The notes under the pieces are model-generated. The model searched no databases. It was not told the origin of the DNA and worked only from the letters and a program-made list of their open reading frames with translations. Both the position numbers and the translations under genes were made by a program. DNA of 64,000 bases from RBC038 sp041390625 (lineage in GTDB: Bacteria > Chloroflexota > Dehalococcoidia > UBA2979), in NCBI GenBank assembly GCA_041390625.1, contig JAWKPM010000009.1, positions 1 to 64,000 on the forward strand, read 5' to 3'. Positions 50,899 through 62,901 of this stretch are shown here, in pieces; the first letter of the stretch is position 1; every line of letters begins with the position of its first letter.

Positions 50899-51177
50899 GT
50901 GACCACTCCCCTCGCCTCCGGTGACGCCATCGAGTGCCCCGGCTCGACCGAGACACGTCGCCACGTCATCGCTCGCGACGCTCGCGTCTGTCACATCTGC
51001 GGTTGGGTGAGGGGCGAGCGCGACGCGCTCAGCCTGCACCCCCAGGGACGCGCCACGCCGTCAGCAGGCCACCTCCGGCCCGGTCGCTGGTTCGTCGAGG
51101 CGCTGCTAGTGGCGGCGTCCATTGGCGCCGTCGTTGCCGTCGCCGTCGCCGTCGCAGCAGGCCTCAGCTTGTCCTGA
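50899..51177 (+). CDS. Small tail-anchored Cys/His protein
   Basis: 92 residues from GTG 50899, with GGGAGG six bases upstream. One Cys near residue 13 (IECPGS), a His near 22 and a CHIC pair near residue 31 (VCHICGWVRGE) resemble a zinc-ribbon. Residues 67-90 form a single C-terminal membrane helix (FVEALLVAASIGAVVAVAVAV). It lies after the EAL gene and may be a membrane-linked partner. No family recognised. Confidence 0.5.
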   Translation: MTTPLASGDAIECPGSTETRRHVIARDARVCHICGWVRGERDALSLHPQGRATPSAGHLRPGRWFVEALLVAASIGAVVAVAVAVAAGLSLS

Positions 51178-51559
51178 GCCCTGCGCGATCGCGTCCCCGC
51201 CGGTTCCCCGTTTCGCACATCTGCCGATCGGTGTCTGGCGTCGGACCGGAGGCTGCGGCGATCGTCCAGCTACCCGAGGGGTCGAGAGTCGTTACACCGT
51301 TGACGTCACTGTGGGTTTCGAACCTGGCGCGGTCATCCACGTAGGCGGAGAGAGCTGGGAGTTCGAACTCCCCACCTTGTTCGGTGCAGCCTGCGAGCGC
51401 GCACCCAATGACAACAAGCTCGTTCCCGGCGGCATCGAGAAGGGCAGCCCTGGCGGCGCCCACTTGGCCGCCCACATCGAACCCGATGGAACCGACGTCG
51501 AGGGACTGTCCAGCGCCCATGGCATCACGGTCACCGATCTGACGACAGGGAGCGAGCAG

Positions 51560-51700
51560 AATAACGCCGCACCATATCGGGCGAGGAATGTCCAAGCAGG
51601 TACTCGACGCCGAGCTCGCGGGGTTGTGCTGGATCGCCCAGGCGGCGAAGGTCTGGCGGAGAGCGGTGGGCGTGTACCTTCTGCACGCTGGCCAACCGGC
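51560..51700 (-). pseudogene. Decayed recombinase copy, C-terminal part
   Basis: DNA closely matches the catalytic end of the intact recombinase (26645-26790): both share GCGAGGAATGTCC, AGCAGGTACT, GTGCTGGATCGCCCAGG and GCGGTGGGCGTG in order. The frame is broken and matching stops near 51695. The N-terminal half reappears at 52835 after about 1.1 kb of other DNA. The 51180-51560 stretch just to the left has open frames on both strands but nothing I can identify. Confidence 0.75.
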
Positions 51701-51731
51701 GGGGTTTGGAGCGTTCGTGAGTCCGGATCGT

Positions 51732-52168
51732 CTAGGCGGCGCGTTCGACCTCGAGCACCTCGACCGGCTGCCGCAGCTGGCGAACGACGAGTTCGGCGTG
51801 GCGGCGCTCCCGAAACTGGAACGCGTCCGCAAGCCGGTCGCTGTAGCGCGCACCGGACGCCCACATCGGGCGAAGCCAGCGGTAATTGCTGCGATGTCGC
51901 ACCGCCCAGGCTGTCCTCGTCAGCTGTCCGGCGTCGACCCTGTCGGCGTCGAAGAACGTGCTCACAGCGTCCATCAGCGGGCAGGACGACCAGGCTCAAC
52001 GAGCACGTAGGTGCGGTGACGGCGGCCTTCAAGTTCGACGAACCACCGCAGCTCTAACCTCCGCAGTCGTCGCCTCACCGTTGATGGGCTGATGCTGAGG
52101 CAGATGGCCGCCTGGGCGACGCTCGTCGGTGCGACGCGCGAGTCCGTGCCAGATCGAGGAGCCTTCAC
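51732..52168 (-). pseudogene. Frameshifted winged-helix regulator fragment
   Basis: A minus-strand frame gives ISPSTVRRRLRRLELRWF then GRRHRTYVLVEPG, a winged-helix ending; another frame continues LMDAVSTFFDADRV and FQFRERRHAELVVRQLRQPV to a stop at 51732. Joined by a shift near 51980 they would form one small regulator. It lies inside the broken recombinase copy. Confidence 0.35.
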
Positions 52169-52476
52169 GGTCGCGCAACCCGGAAGTCGACCGAAGGAGG
52201 CGCCTGGAGCCGTTCGACGAACGCAGCAAAGTCACACGTTCCGGCGATCTCGGCACGGGCGCGGAAGACCGGGTCACAGTCGGCACAGAACTGAAGAAGC
52301 GCGTGATCGAACGACAGCGCTCGCACCGATGGGGCGAGGTTCGCGACGCCACGCCCGTCGAGGCGGTATGCCCAGTTGATGAAGCCGCTCATGTCGGCGA
52401 CGCAGCGCAACGGCAGGCGGCCGCCCGGGACCGTGCCACCCTCGTTGCTGGCGGGATTCGGCTGAGACGCGCTCAT
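52165..52476 (-). CDS. Small CADCD-motif protein, copy B
   Basis: 103 residues from ATG 52476. Core RCVADMSGFINWAYRLDG...LSFDHALLQFCADCDPVFRARAEIAGTCDFAAFV matches copy A (44740-45090) at most positions, including every Cys. The tails differ. It lies inside the decayed recombinase copy, so this gene moved with, or into, the element. Function unknown. Confidence 0.6.
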   Translation of the reverse strand: MSASQPNPASNEGGTVPGGRLPLRCVADMSGFINWAYRLDGRGVANLAPSVRALSFDHALLQFCADCDPVFRARAEIAGTCDFAAFVERLQAPPSVDFRVARP

Positions 52477-52618
52477 ATGAGTTCTTTCCGAGTTGATGCC
52501 TGCGGATTCAATCGATCGTCGACATTCCGTGAAGAACCACCCATGGGGGAAGGGCCGTAGGGAGACGCAAAGGTGTCGGCCGCTGTGTCTCCGTCGTCCA
52601 AGGCGAAGGTTCGATCGT

Positions 52619-52804
52619 TCATTTCCAGAGGCTCTGGCCGTAACGGACGCGTGACGCATGGACGCGGCCACCGGTACGGTTAACACCGCGAGTGTGGTAC
52701 TCGGACGAAGAGACTCCGACGTTGGAGGCATCGAAGGGGACAGTCTCCGGGAAGAAGATCTTGATCGACTTCACCGGTGCGGGAATCGTGATCGGTGGTG
52801 ACAC
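52619..52804 (-). CDS. Short hypothetical ORF
   Basis: 61 residues from GTG 52804. The sequence (PVKSIKIFFPETVPFDASNV, then SSSEYHTRGVNRTGGRVHAS) is less GC-driven than shadow frames and could be real. No family or ribosome site is clear. Confidence 0.3.
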   Translation of the reverse strand: MSPPITIPAPVKSIKIFFPETVPFDASNVGVSSSEYHTRGVNRTGGRVHASRVRYGQSLWK

Positions 52805-52834
52805 GGCCGGCTAGGCTGCCGGAGGGCTGGATCT

Positions 52835-53075
52835 CACCTCGGATCCGCCACCACAGGTAGACCTCAACGAGATCGGTGAGACGGTCCATCTCAAGCATGG
52901 ACGCTCCGCTTCGGCACGAATTCAACCGCGACATCGTCGGTTCGACTCCGATCGGGGCCGCCATAACCCGCTCGGTAGATTCGACTGCGAGCGGGTTAAG
53001 ATCGGGCTGACCTCTTCCCTGCCCGTCCGCGCTCGCGAATTCATCGACCGCCTTCGACCGCTGACCGCCCCCTTC
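52835..53075 (-). pseudogene. Decayed recombinase copy, N-terminal part and upstream flank
   Basis: Matches 27405-27520 of the intact copy: CAGGTAGA, GATCGGTGAG, TCCAT and ATGGACGCTCCGCTTCG occur in the same order, giving the protein start M-x-RLTDLVEVYL against M-x-CLTDLVALYL. The flank TTCATCGACCGC...ACCGCTGACCGCCC (53040-53070) matches 27931-27960. Orientation is the same as the intact copy, so the two form direct repeats about 25 kb apart. Confidence 0.75.
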
Positions 53076-53116
53076 ACGTCGAGCTGGAAACGGCAGTACC
53101 GCTGTACGCTTCAGCG

Positions 53117-54167
53117 ATGAGCACGAACCTCGGCATCCCCCTGTCTGTCCTCGACGTGGCGCCCGTGGCTGAAGGCTCCACTCCAGCTGACGCCCTGCGC
53201 AACTCGCTGGACCTGGCTCCGAGAGTGGAGCGGCTCGGGTTCAAGCGGCACTGGGTCGCCGAGCACCACAACATGCCCGGCATCGCCTCGTCGGCGCCCG
53301 CAGTGCTTCTCCGCGCATATCGCTTCGGTGACGTCCTCCATTCGCATCGGGTCGGGTGGCGTGATGCTGCCGAACCACTCATCGCTGGTCGTCGCAGAGC
53401 AATTCGGGATGCTCGAGGCTCTGCATCCAGGCCGGGTTGATCTCGGCATCGGTCGCGCACCGGGGACGGACCAGCTCACCGCCCACGCGCTGCGCCGCGC
53501 CCACACGGCCGCCGACGAGTTCCCCGCGCAAATGGTTGAACTGATGGGCTACTTCGATGGGAAGTGGCCCGAAAAGCACCCTTTCAGCGACATCGTCGCC
53601 ACGCCGGGACGGGGATACCGCCCGGCAATTTGGATGCTGGGCTCATCGACCTACGGCGCGCAGGCGGCTGGCATCCTGGGGCTGCCGTACTCCTTCGCGC
53701 ACCACTTCGCGTCCGAGAACACGATGGCGGCGGTGAAGACCTACCGCGAGTCGTTTCGTTCGGGTGGCACCATCGAGGCGCCGTACCTGATGCTCGCCGT
53801 GTCGGTCGTCTGTGCTGAGACGGACGAACATGCGCGTTGGCTCGCTGCTCCCGGCATGTTGTCGTTCGTGCGGTCAAGGACGGGCCGGCGGGGGCGCTTC
53901 CCGACGCCCGAAGAGGCTGCGGCCTACGAATACTCGCCGCAAGAACAGCAGATCCTCGATCAGCGCATTAGCTCTCAGGTCGTCGGGGCGCCCGAAACAG
54001 TGCGAGACCAGCTCACGGCGCTGGTAGAGAAGACGGGCGCCGACGAGCTGATGATCACCACCGCTGCCCACGCATACGCCGACCGAGTCCGCTCGTACGA
54101 ACTCCTTGCAGAGGTTGTTGAGATGGAGCCCCCGGTAGGGGCGGGACTCGTTCCGCCTGCCAGCTGA
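53117..54167 (+). pseudogene. LLM-class flavin-dependent oxidoreductase broken by one frameshift
   Basis: The first frame runs from ATG 53117 (IPLSVLDVAPVAEGSTPADAL, FKRHWVAEHHNMPGIASSAPAVLL); a second frame from about 53312 continues AHIASVTSSIRIGSGGVMLPNHSSLVVAEQFGMLEALHPGRVDLGIGRAPG to TGA 54167. One extra C in CTTCTCCGCG near 53311 explains the break; corrected, the protein is 349 residues and fits the MsnO8/luciferase-like group. It is the first gene beyond the recombinase remnant. A sequencing error is possible. Confidence 0.82.
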
Positions 54168-54244
54168 CCTGGCTCGTCCGTCTCCACCGTCGAGAGTCCG
54201 ATCGCTGACCGCGGTTGAGCGACCGGGTTACTATCCCACCCGTC

Positions 54245-58042
<3,798 letters not shown>

Positions 58043-58062
58043 CTCAACGAGAAGGGGCACCG

Positions 58063-58458
58063 ATGTCCGACGAAGGCAACCTCGCGATCCTGTCGGCCGC
58101 GCTGGCCGCATTCAATGACAACGATATCGATCGGCTCGCACAGCACGTGCACGACGACGTCAAGTACATCATCCGCGGGCGCTCATTCATCAGCGGGACC
58201 TACGAGGGTCGCGAGGCGATGGCACAGGCGTTACGAAAGGTGAAGGAACTCACCGACGGGACGATGACCGCGACCCCGGAGGTAATGCTGTCGGGCGGGG
58301 ATGCAGTTATGGCCTACCTTCACGTCACCGGCTCACGCCCGAACGGTCGTACCTACGACAACTACCAGGCGTACCTCTACCGCTTCCGCGACGGAAAGCT
58401 CGCTGAGGGCCAAACCATCCCCGTGGACCAGGCTGCGTTCGAGGAGTTCCTGGCATGA
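58063..58458 (+). CDS. SnoaL/NTF2-like protein
   Basis: 131 residues, 20 bases after the kinase gene. Cone-fold marks: LSAALAAFNDNDIDRLAQHVHDDVKYIIRG at the start, TYEGREAMAQALRKVKEL, and YDNYQAYLYRFRDGKLAEGQTIPVDQAAFEEFL at the end. Members act as isomerases, cyclases or ligand-binding modules. Its last bases overlap the next gene (ATGA). Confidence 0.8.
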   Translation: MSDEGNLAILSAALAAFNDNDIDRLAQHVHDDVKYIIRGRSFISGTYEGREAMAQALRKVKELTDGTMTATPEVMLSGGDAVMAYLHVTGSRPNGRTYDNYQAYLYRFRDGKLAEGQTIPVDQAAFEEFLA

Positions 58459-58805
58459 CCGAGGTCGCTTTGGAGGAACTCAGCGGACTCGTCCTGGTCG
58501 GCCGCGCGAAGGCGCATCCGGGCAAGCGAGACGATCTCATCGCGCTACTGCGAGGAGCGGTCGCCCTCATGGGTCCACGCGAGCCAGGATCTCTGCTCGC
58601 GACCTTCCATGTCTCGCCTGAGGATCCCGATCTCGTGTTGCTCTACGAGCACTATGCGAGCGATGAGGCGCTACAAGAGCATCGCGCGAACTACGAGCGC
58701 TTCCCTGAGTACCAGGAGATTCGGTCGCGCCTACGCTCGCTTCTGGTGGAGCCGCTGGCGATCGAGCGATTCACGCCCGTCACGAGGTACCAGCAAGGCC
58801 GCTGA
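58455..58805 (+). CDS. Antibiotic-biosynthesis-monooxygenase (ABM) family protein
   Basis: 116 residues; ATG overlaps the stop of the SnoaL gene. Dimeric alpha/beta barrel: LVLVGRAKAHPGKRDDLIALLRG, GSLLATFHVSPEDPDLVLLYEHYASDEALQEHRA. The E-H-Y-x-S-x-x-A-L-x-x-H signature of YgiN-like quinol monooxygenases is present. It forms a pair with the SnoaL protein, perhaps acting on the same small molecule. Confidence 0.8.
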   Translation: MTEVALEELSGLVLVGRAKAHPGKRDDLIALLRGAVALMGPREPGSLLATFHVSPEDPDLVLLYEHYASDEALQEHRANYERFPEYQEIRSRLRSLLVEPLAIERFTPVTRYQQGR

Positions 58806-58851
58806 TCGCCCGCGACACAAGAATCCACCTCGACCGCAGGGAGGAGCTGAC

Positions 58852-59505
58852 ATGGAACTCCGCGATCCATCCGGTGTGACGCGCATCGCCGTCATTGGGG
58901 CTGGGACGATCGGCGCCTCGTGGGCAGCCCACTTCCTCGCACAGGGACTGGATGTGCAGGCTTGGGACCCGGCGCCGGATGCAGAAGCGCGTACGCGCAA
59001 ATTCGTCGATGACGTGTGGCCCGTGTTGCAGCGACTGGGGACCGCCAGCGATGCAGACCAAAAGCGCCTGACGTGGCACCCGGATCCGGCATCGGCCATC
59101 GAAGGCGTTCAGTTCGTGCAGGAGAGCGCACCTGAGCGGCAGGACGTGAAGCAGTCGCTCTACGAGTCGTTCGACGACGCCCTGCCCTCCGACGCCGTGA
59201 TGGCGTCGTCATCGTCGAGCCTGCTCATCTCGGAACTGCAGGCTGGACGGGTCGGACGTGAGCGGTATGTCCTCGGACATCCCTTCAACCCACCGCACCT
59301 GGTGCCGCTCGTCGAGGTGCTGGGAGGACGCGACACAGACGCAAGCGTCGTCGACTGGACACTCGCCTTCTACCAGGTATGGGGCAAGCAACCGATCCGG
59401 CTGAACAAGGAGGTACCGGGGCATCTGGTGACCATTCCCACACTCCAGCCGTGGCGTGACTGTGCAGCGCAGCAACGGGACGCGCGTGCGCCTCGACACT
59501 GCTGA
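58852..59505 (+). pseudogene. 3-hydroxyacyl-CoA dehydrogenase, C-terminally truncated
   Basis: Starts at ATG 58852 with GGGAGGAG upstream. NAD-binding half is whole: IAVIGAGTIGASWAAHFLAQG, QESAPERQDVKQSLY, MASSSSSLLISEL, YVLGHPFNPPHLVPLVEVLGG. After NKEVPGHLV, where family members continue N-R-x-Q-x-A-L-x-E, the sequence diverges and stops at 59505, so the substrate domain (about 100 residues) is missing, replaced by unrelated DNA. Likely inactive. Confidence 0.75.
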
Positions 59506-59635
59506 GATCACCTCGATGCGCGTGACCGTGCTCGCGGACGAGTACCGCGCGATCGTGGGCGAGCTGCGCCGAGAGCAGCGACCGCGTGGGCAGTGGGTGT
59601 GGTACCCGGGACGCGGAATCGCACGAGAGCGCTAG
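59456..59635 (+). CDS. Short ORF at the truncation point
   Basis: 59 residues from GTG 59456 (RVRLDTAEITSMRVTVLADE, then RREQRPRGQWVWYPGRGI). It looks like the tail of another gene brought in by the deletion, or a small gene starting at ATG 59518. No ribosome site is obvious. Confidence 0.3.
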   Translation: MTVQRSNGTRVRLDTAEITSMRVTVLADEYRAIVGELRREQRPRGQWVWYPGRGIARER

Positions 59636-59660
59636 ACTGCCGCCGAACCGGAGCACGTCG

Positions 59661-59867
59661 ATGGCGACGTTCCTTCTCTGGCTGATCCTCCTCGTGGTCG
59701 CGTGGCCGTTGGCGCTGCTCGCGCTGATCCTCTACCCGCTGATCTGGCTCCTCAGCCTGCCATTCCGCATCGTCGGCATCTCCGTGAAGGCCGTGCTCGA
59801 CCTGCTCAAGGCACTGCTGGGGCTGCCCGCGCGGGTGCTCCGTGGACCGCGGCGCACCGAGGACTAG
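59661..59867 (+). CDS. Small hydrophobic membrane protein
   Basis: 68 residues from ATG 59661 (GGAG eight bases upstream). Residues 3-40 form two membrane passes (FLLWLILLVVAWPLALLALI, LYPLIWLLSLPF), followed by an amphipathic helix and a charged tail (RGPRRTED). No family recognised. Confidence 0.6.
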   Translation: MATFLLWLILLVVAWPLALLALILYPLIWLLSLPFRIVGISVKAVLDLLKALLGLPARVLRGPRRTED

Positions 59868-59902
59868 CGGCGCCGTTCGGTATCTTAGGAAGGAGTCCTG
59901 CC

Positions 59903-61291
59903 ATGCCAATCAGCCACCCCACGGTGACAGGCCCCATCACGGGCGGTGCAAAGGGGTGGCCCTTTGCCGGGCTGTCAGTGCCCCTCGCGGAGCACGGGTA
60001 CGAGGAGCACGAGTACTTCATCGAAGGTGAGGCGACTCACTACGACCTCGCAGCTGGACGGACGTACTCGCGCGACGGCCGCTGGGAGGCCGAGGCCACG
60101 GGGACCGCCCCCTACCGGACACGCATCGTCGTCTATCGACCGACTGATCCGACTCGGTTCAACGGCAACGTGGTCGTGACCTGGAACAACGTCAGCGTCG
60201 GCTTCGAACTCCTGACGGTGTTCAGGTCCGGTGCGTTGGAGCTCATGGACTCCGGCGCTGCCCTAGTCGCGGTCTCCGCTCAGCGAGTCGGGATTGAAGG
60301 GCTGCCCGGGACGAATCAGGGGCTCCTCGCTTGGGACCCCGAGCGCTACGGGACGCTGTCGATCCCGAGTGACGACCTCTCCTTCGACATCTTCACGCAA
60401 GCGGCGGCAGCGGTGGGCCCCGACCGGTCCGAGGACCCGGTCGACCCGATGGATGGGCTGGAAGTGCAGGCCGTGATCGCCCACGGGTCCTCACAGTCAG
60501 CGGGTCGTCTCGCCACGTACATCAATGCCGTCCACCCGCTGACACCCGTGTTCCACGGCTTCTACCTGGGGCTCTACTTCGCCAACGGCTACCCGTTGCA
60601 TGTCGGGGACTACGTCGCGAATGTCGGGGCGACGACGCTCGCCGATGTCGAGGCGACGCTCGGCGTCCACTACCTCCGCGAGCTCGATGTGCCGGTCATG
60701 GTCGTGAACTCCGAGGCGGAGGCGCCGTACTACGGGAAGGTGCGGCAACCCGACACGGCCACCTACCGCTACTGGGAGACCGCCGGCTCCGCGCACTCGT
60801 CGCTACCGGTGACCCAGGAGCGCCTCGCCACGATCGAGCGCGACGGAGTCGTGGCCCCGCCCCCCGAGTCGGGGGTCAACGGGATCCACCTTGGGCCCGT
60901 GTTCGCCGCCGCCCTTGGGCACCTCCAGCGCTGGGTGCGTGATGGTGTCGTGCCGCCGACTCGGCCGCTGATCGACCTCGCAGGAGATCCACCGCGGGTC
61001 GTCCGCGATGCGCTGGGGATCGCCCGAGGCGGGATCCGACTCCCGCAGGTCGAGGTGCCAACCGCCGCGAACAGCGCGGTCCCCGTGTCCGAGAAGGACA
61101 TCTGGGCGTTCTTGCGCGGCTCATGTCGACCACTGAGCGCAGGGCAGCTGATCGAGATGTATGGCGATCGGGATGGCTACCTCGCGCGATTTCGCCAGGC
61201 CACGGATGAGGCAGTCGCAGCAGGCGTCCTGCTCGATCGCGACGTTGCGGCACTCCTTGCCGAAGCGGAGCGAAGCTGGCCGGGTGGATGA
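59903..61291 (+). CDS. Alpha/beta hydrolase-domain protein (Abhydrolase_10 type)
   Basis: 462 residues from ATG 59903, with GGAAGGAG upstream; the longer frame to 59702 is a shadow. Begins PTVTGPITGGAKGWPFAG, then YRTRIVVYRPTDPTRFNGNVVVTWNNVSVGFE. The nucleophile region is VIAHGSSQSAGRLATYINAVHPL (G-x-S-x-S-x-G) and a late His is in WETAGSAHSSLPV. Members are large serine hydrolases of unclear substrate. The C-terminal 80 residues (WAFLRGSCRPLSAGQLIEMYGDRDGYLARF) match the family end. Confidence 0.75.
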   Translation: MPISHPTVTGPITGGAKGWPFAGLSVPLAEHGYEEHEYFIEGEATHYDLAAGRTYSRDGRWEAEATGTAPYRTRIVVYRPTDPTRFNGNVVVTWNNVSVGFELLTVFRSGALELMDSGAALVAVSAQRVGIEGLPGTNQGLLAWDPERYGTLSIPSDDLSFDIFTQAAAAVGPDRSEDPVDPMDGLEVQAVIAHGSSQSAGRLATYINAVHPLTPVFHGFYLGLYFANGYPLHVGDYVANVGATTLADVEATLGVHYLRELDVPVMVVNSEAEAPYYGKVRQPDTATYRYWETAGSAHSSLPVTQERLATIERDGVVAPPPESGVNGIHLGPVFAAALGHLQRWVRDGVVPPTRPLIDLAGDPPRVVRDALGIARGGIRLPQVEVPTAANSAVPVSEKDIWAFLRGSCRPLSAGQLIEMYGDRDGYLARFRQATDEAVAAGVLLDRDVAALLAEAERSWPGG

Positions 61292-61476
61292 CGCGAGACT
61301 CAGCGGCCATGGGATCCGAACTCCGGTGCTACCTCAGGGAGGCGTACGGGATCGGTATCGCTCCGCTGGAGATCGGAAGTCCTGGTCGGCTCTCCCCCGC
61401 CGCTCCGAGTCATAGCGCGCGTGGGTGCCAGATGTCCGACACTCCCCTGTGGCGGGGGCAACGGAGGGCGTGGCGC

Positions 61477-61659
61477 ATGCCGGTATCGATCACGGTGGAG
61501 GGCGATGAGGTGGTGATCCGCTTCCCGCTCGCTGGCGACGAGGGCCTGTCGTCGAGCAAGAAGACGCGCATCGTCGCCTCGACCCGTGGCAATCAGCTCG
61601 TCGAGGGCACTGACGTGTACGTCGGCCTGAACGCGTACCGGCTGGTGCGCAAGAAGTGA
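61477..61659 (+). CDS. Small hypothetical protein
   Basis: 60 residues from ATG 61477 (GGAGG about nine bases upstream); a longer frame from 61288 is less credible. Strand-rich, charged (VSITVEGDEVVIRFPLAGDEG, TDVYVGLNAYRLVRKK). No family recognised. It overlaps the next gene (GTGA). Confidence 0.5.
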   Translation: MPVSITVEGDEVVIRFPLAGDEGLSSSKKTRIVASTRGNQLVEGTDVYVGLNAYRLVRKK

Positions 61660-61853
61660 CCGTCGATCGATCGCGCCTGCTATTCGTCGGCGGACTGCTC
61701 CTGGTGGTGATCGGCGCGGTGTGGTCGCTGCAGGGCCAGGGCCTGCTCGGCGGCAGCTCGATGACTGACGACCGGCGGTGGCTGGCCATCGGCGCCGTGA
61801 CCATCATCCTCGGCGCGTTGATGGCGTACCGCGGCACTCGGGCTGACCGCTGA
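61656..61853 (+). CDS. Small two-helix membrane protein
   Basis: 65 residues from GTG 61656. Two membrane helices (LLFVGGLLLVVIGAVWSLQG and LAIGAVTIILGALMAY) joined by a short polar loop. Such pairs occur widely with unknown role. Coupled in translation to the gene before it. Confidence 0.55.
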   Translation: MTVDRSRLLFVGGLLLVVIGAVWSLQGQGLLGGSSMTDDRRWLAIGAVTIILGALMAYRGTRADR

Positions 61854-62096
61854 CGCATCCGGGCAACCTCGTACAAGGCGCCTCCAATGGTCCGCATTGA
61901 GACCGCCCTGCTCGACCTCAGAACGGCCTTGCTCGGCGGTAGCTCGCCGCGATAGATCTTACAGGTCACTCAAACGAACGCTGGCGAACTGAGCCGCTGC
62001 GGGGAACGTGTCTGCAGGGCTTGTCGTCCTGCTTTAGTTTCCTCGCTCTACCGTCGGAGTGACGCGCGTTCCGCCCAAGACGCAGGGAGCCACGGT

Positions 62097-62396
62097 ATGC
62101 CTACGCTGCTGCTGGTCGCCGTCGTCGTGCTCACCTGCTTGGGTCTGCTGATCGCGATGGTCGCGCGCAGCCCACGCCCTGCGGTCTTCGTCAGAGGGGC
62201 CGTTGCGATAGCCGGCCTCTTCGAGCTGTTGAGTACGGCAGCGTCCGAGGGCGCGTCCGTCCTGGGCACCTTCGTCGTGGTTGCCGCGGCACTGCTGGCG
62301 GTGTCAGCCGCGGGGCTGATCGGGCTTGTCCTTGCGGTCGAAGCAGCACGCCGGCTCTGGCCGTGCCGGGTTCAGGGAGGCGCCGACGGCCGGTAA
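62097..62396 (+). CDS. Small membrane protein
   Basis: 99 residues from ATG 62097. Three hydrophobic segments (TLLLVAVVVLTCLGLLIAMV, FVRGAVAIAGLFELLSTA, LGTFVVVAAALLAVSAAGLIGLVLAV). No family recognised. A 243-base gap on its left shows no gene. Confidence 0.5.
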   Translation: MPTLLLVAVVVLTCLGLLIAMVARSPRPAVFVRGAVAIAGLFELLSTAASEGASVLGTFVVVAAALLAVSAAGLIGLVLAVEAARRLWPCRVQGGADGR

Positions 62397-62901
62397 GCCT
62401 TCGCCGGCGACGGTGGGGGATCGTGGACACGGTGGGGGAACTTGGCCAACGCTACTAACTATGTACGTGGTAGCGCTGGGGGCGTCGCAGGGATGCGTGA
62501 CTTCTGACGGTCAGTCGGGCTTCGGAGTGAGACCCGGCCTGACCGCTACAGGGGATCTCTCGTGTCCGACTCCACTGTTCCAAGTCGATCTCCATGCATG
62601 GTCTGCGGCGTCCTCGCACCCCTTACTACCGGCGCCCTCGTTGCGACGAGTGGCGGCAAGTAGTCCTGCTCCTCCTCAGCGGGTGGGACGGTCACGGGGC
62701 GCGGCTGCGGACGCCGCGCGATCGCGTCAAGGTCGACGGACACAGCGGCACGAGCCTCGACGCGCAGGAGTTCGACGTGCCGCATCATCGAGTCAACAGC
62801 GCGGACCGATTTTGGCACCCCCACCTCAAAAGCACAGCTCGATCAGTGGCACTCCGCAGCGCAGCGCGAGCCTTGACGCGCTGGTCAGTCGGTTGAGGCG
62901 A
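62397..62901. other. Intergenic region, no gene seen
   Basis: 505 bases between convergent genes. ACGGTGGGGGA occurs twice (62410 and 62431), a minor direct repeat. Open frames on both strands are Arg/Ser-rich shadows. Confidence 0.5.

Noticed and set aside
51355..51385. GAGTTCGAACTC resembling a tRNA T-arm
   Set aside because: It is just a palindrome; no acceptor, D-arm or anticodon arm surrounds it.
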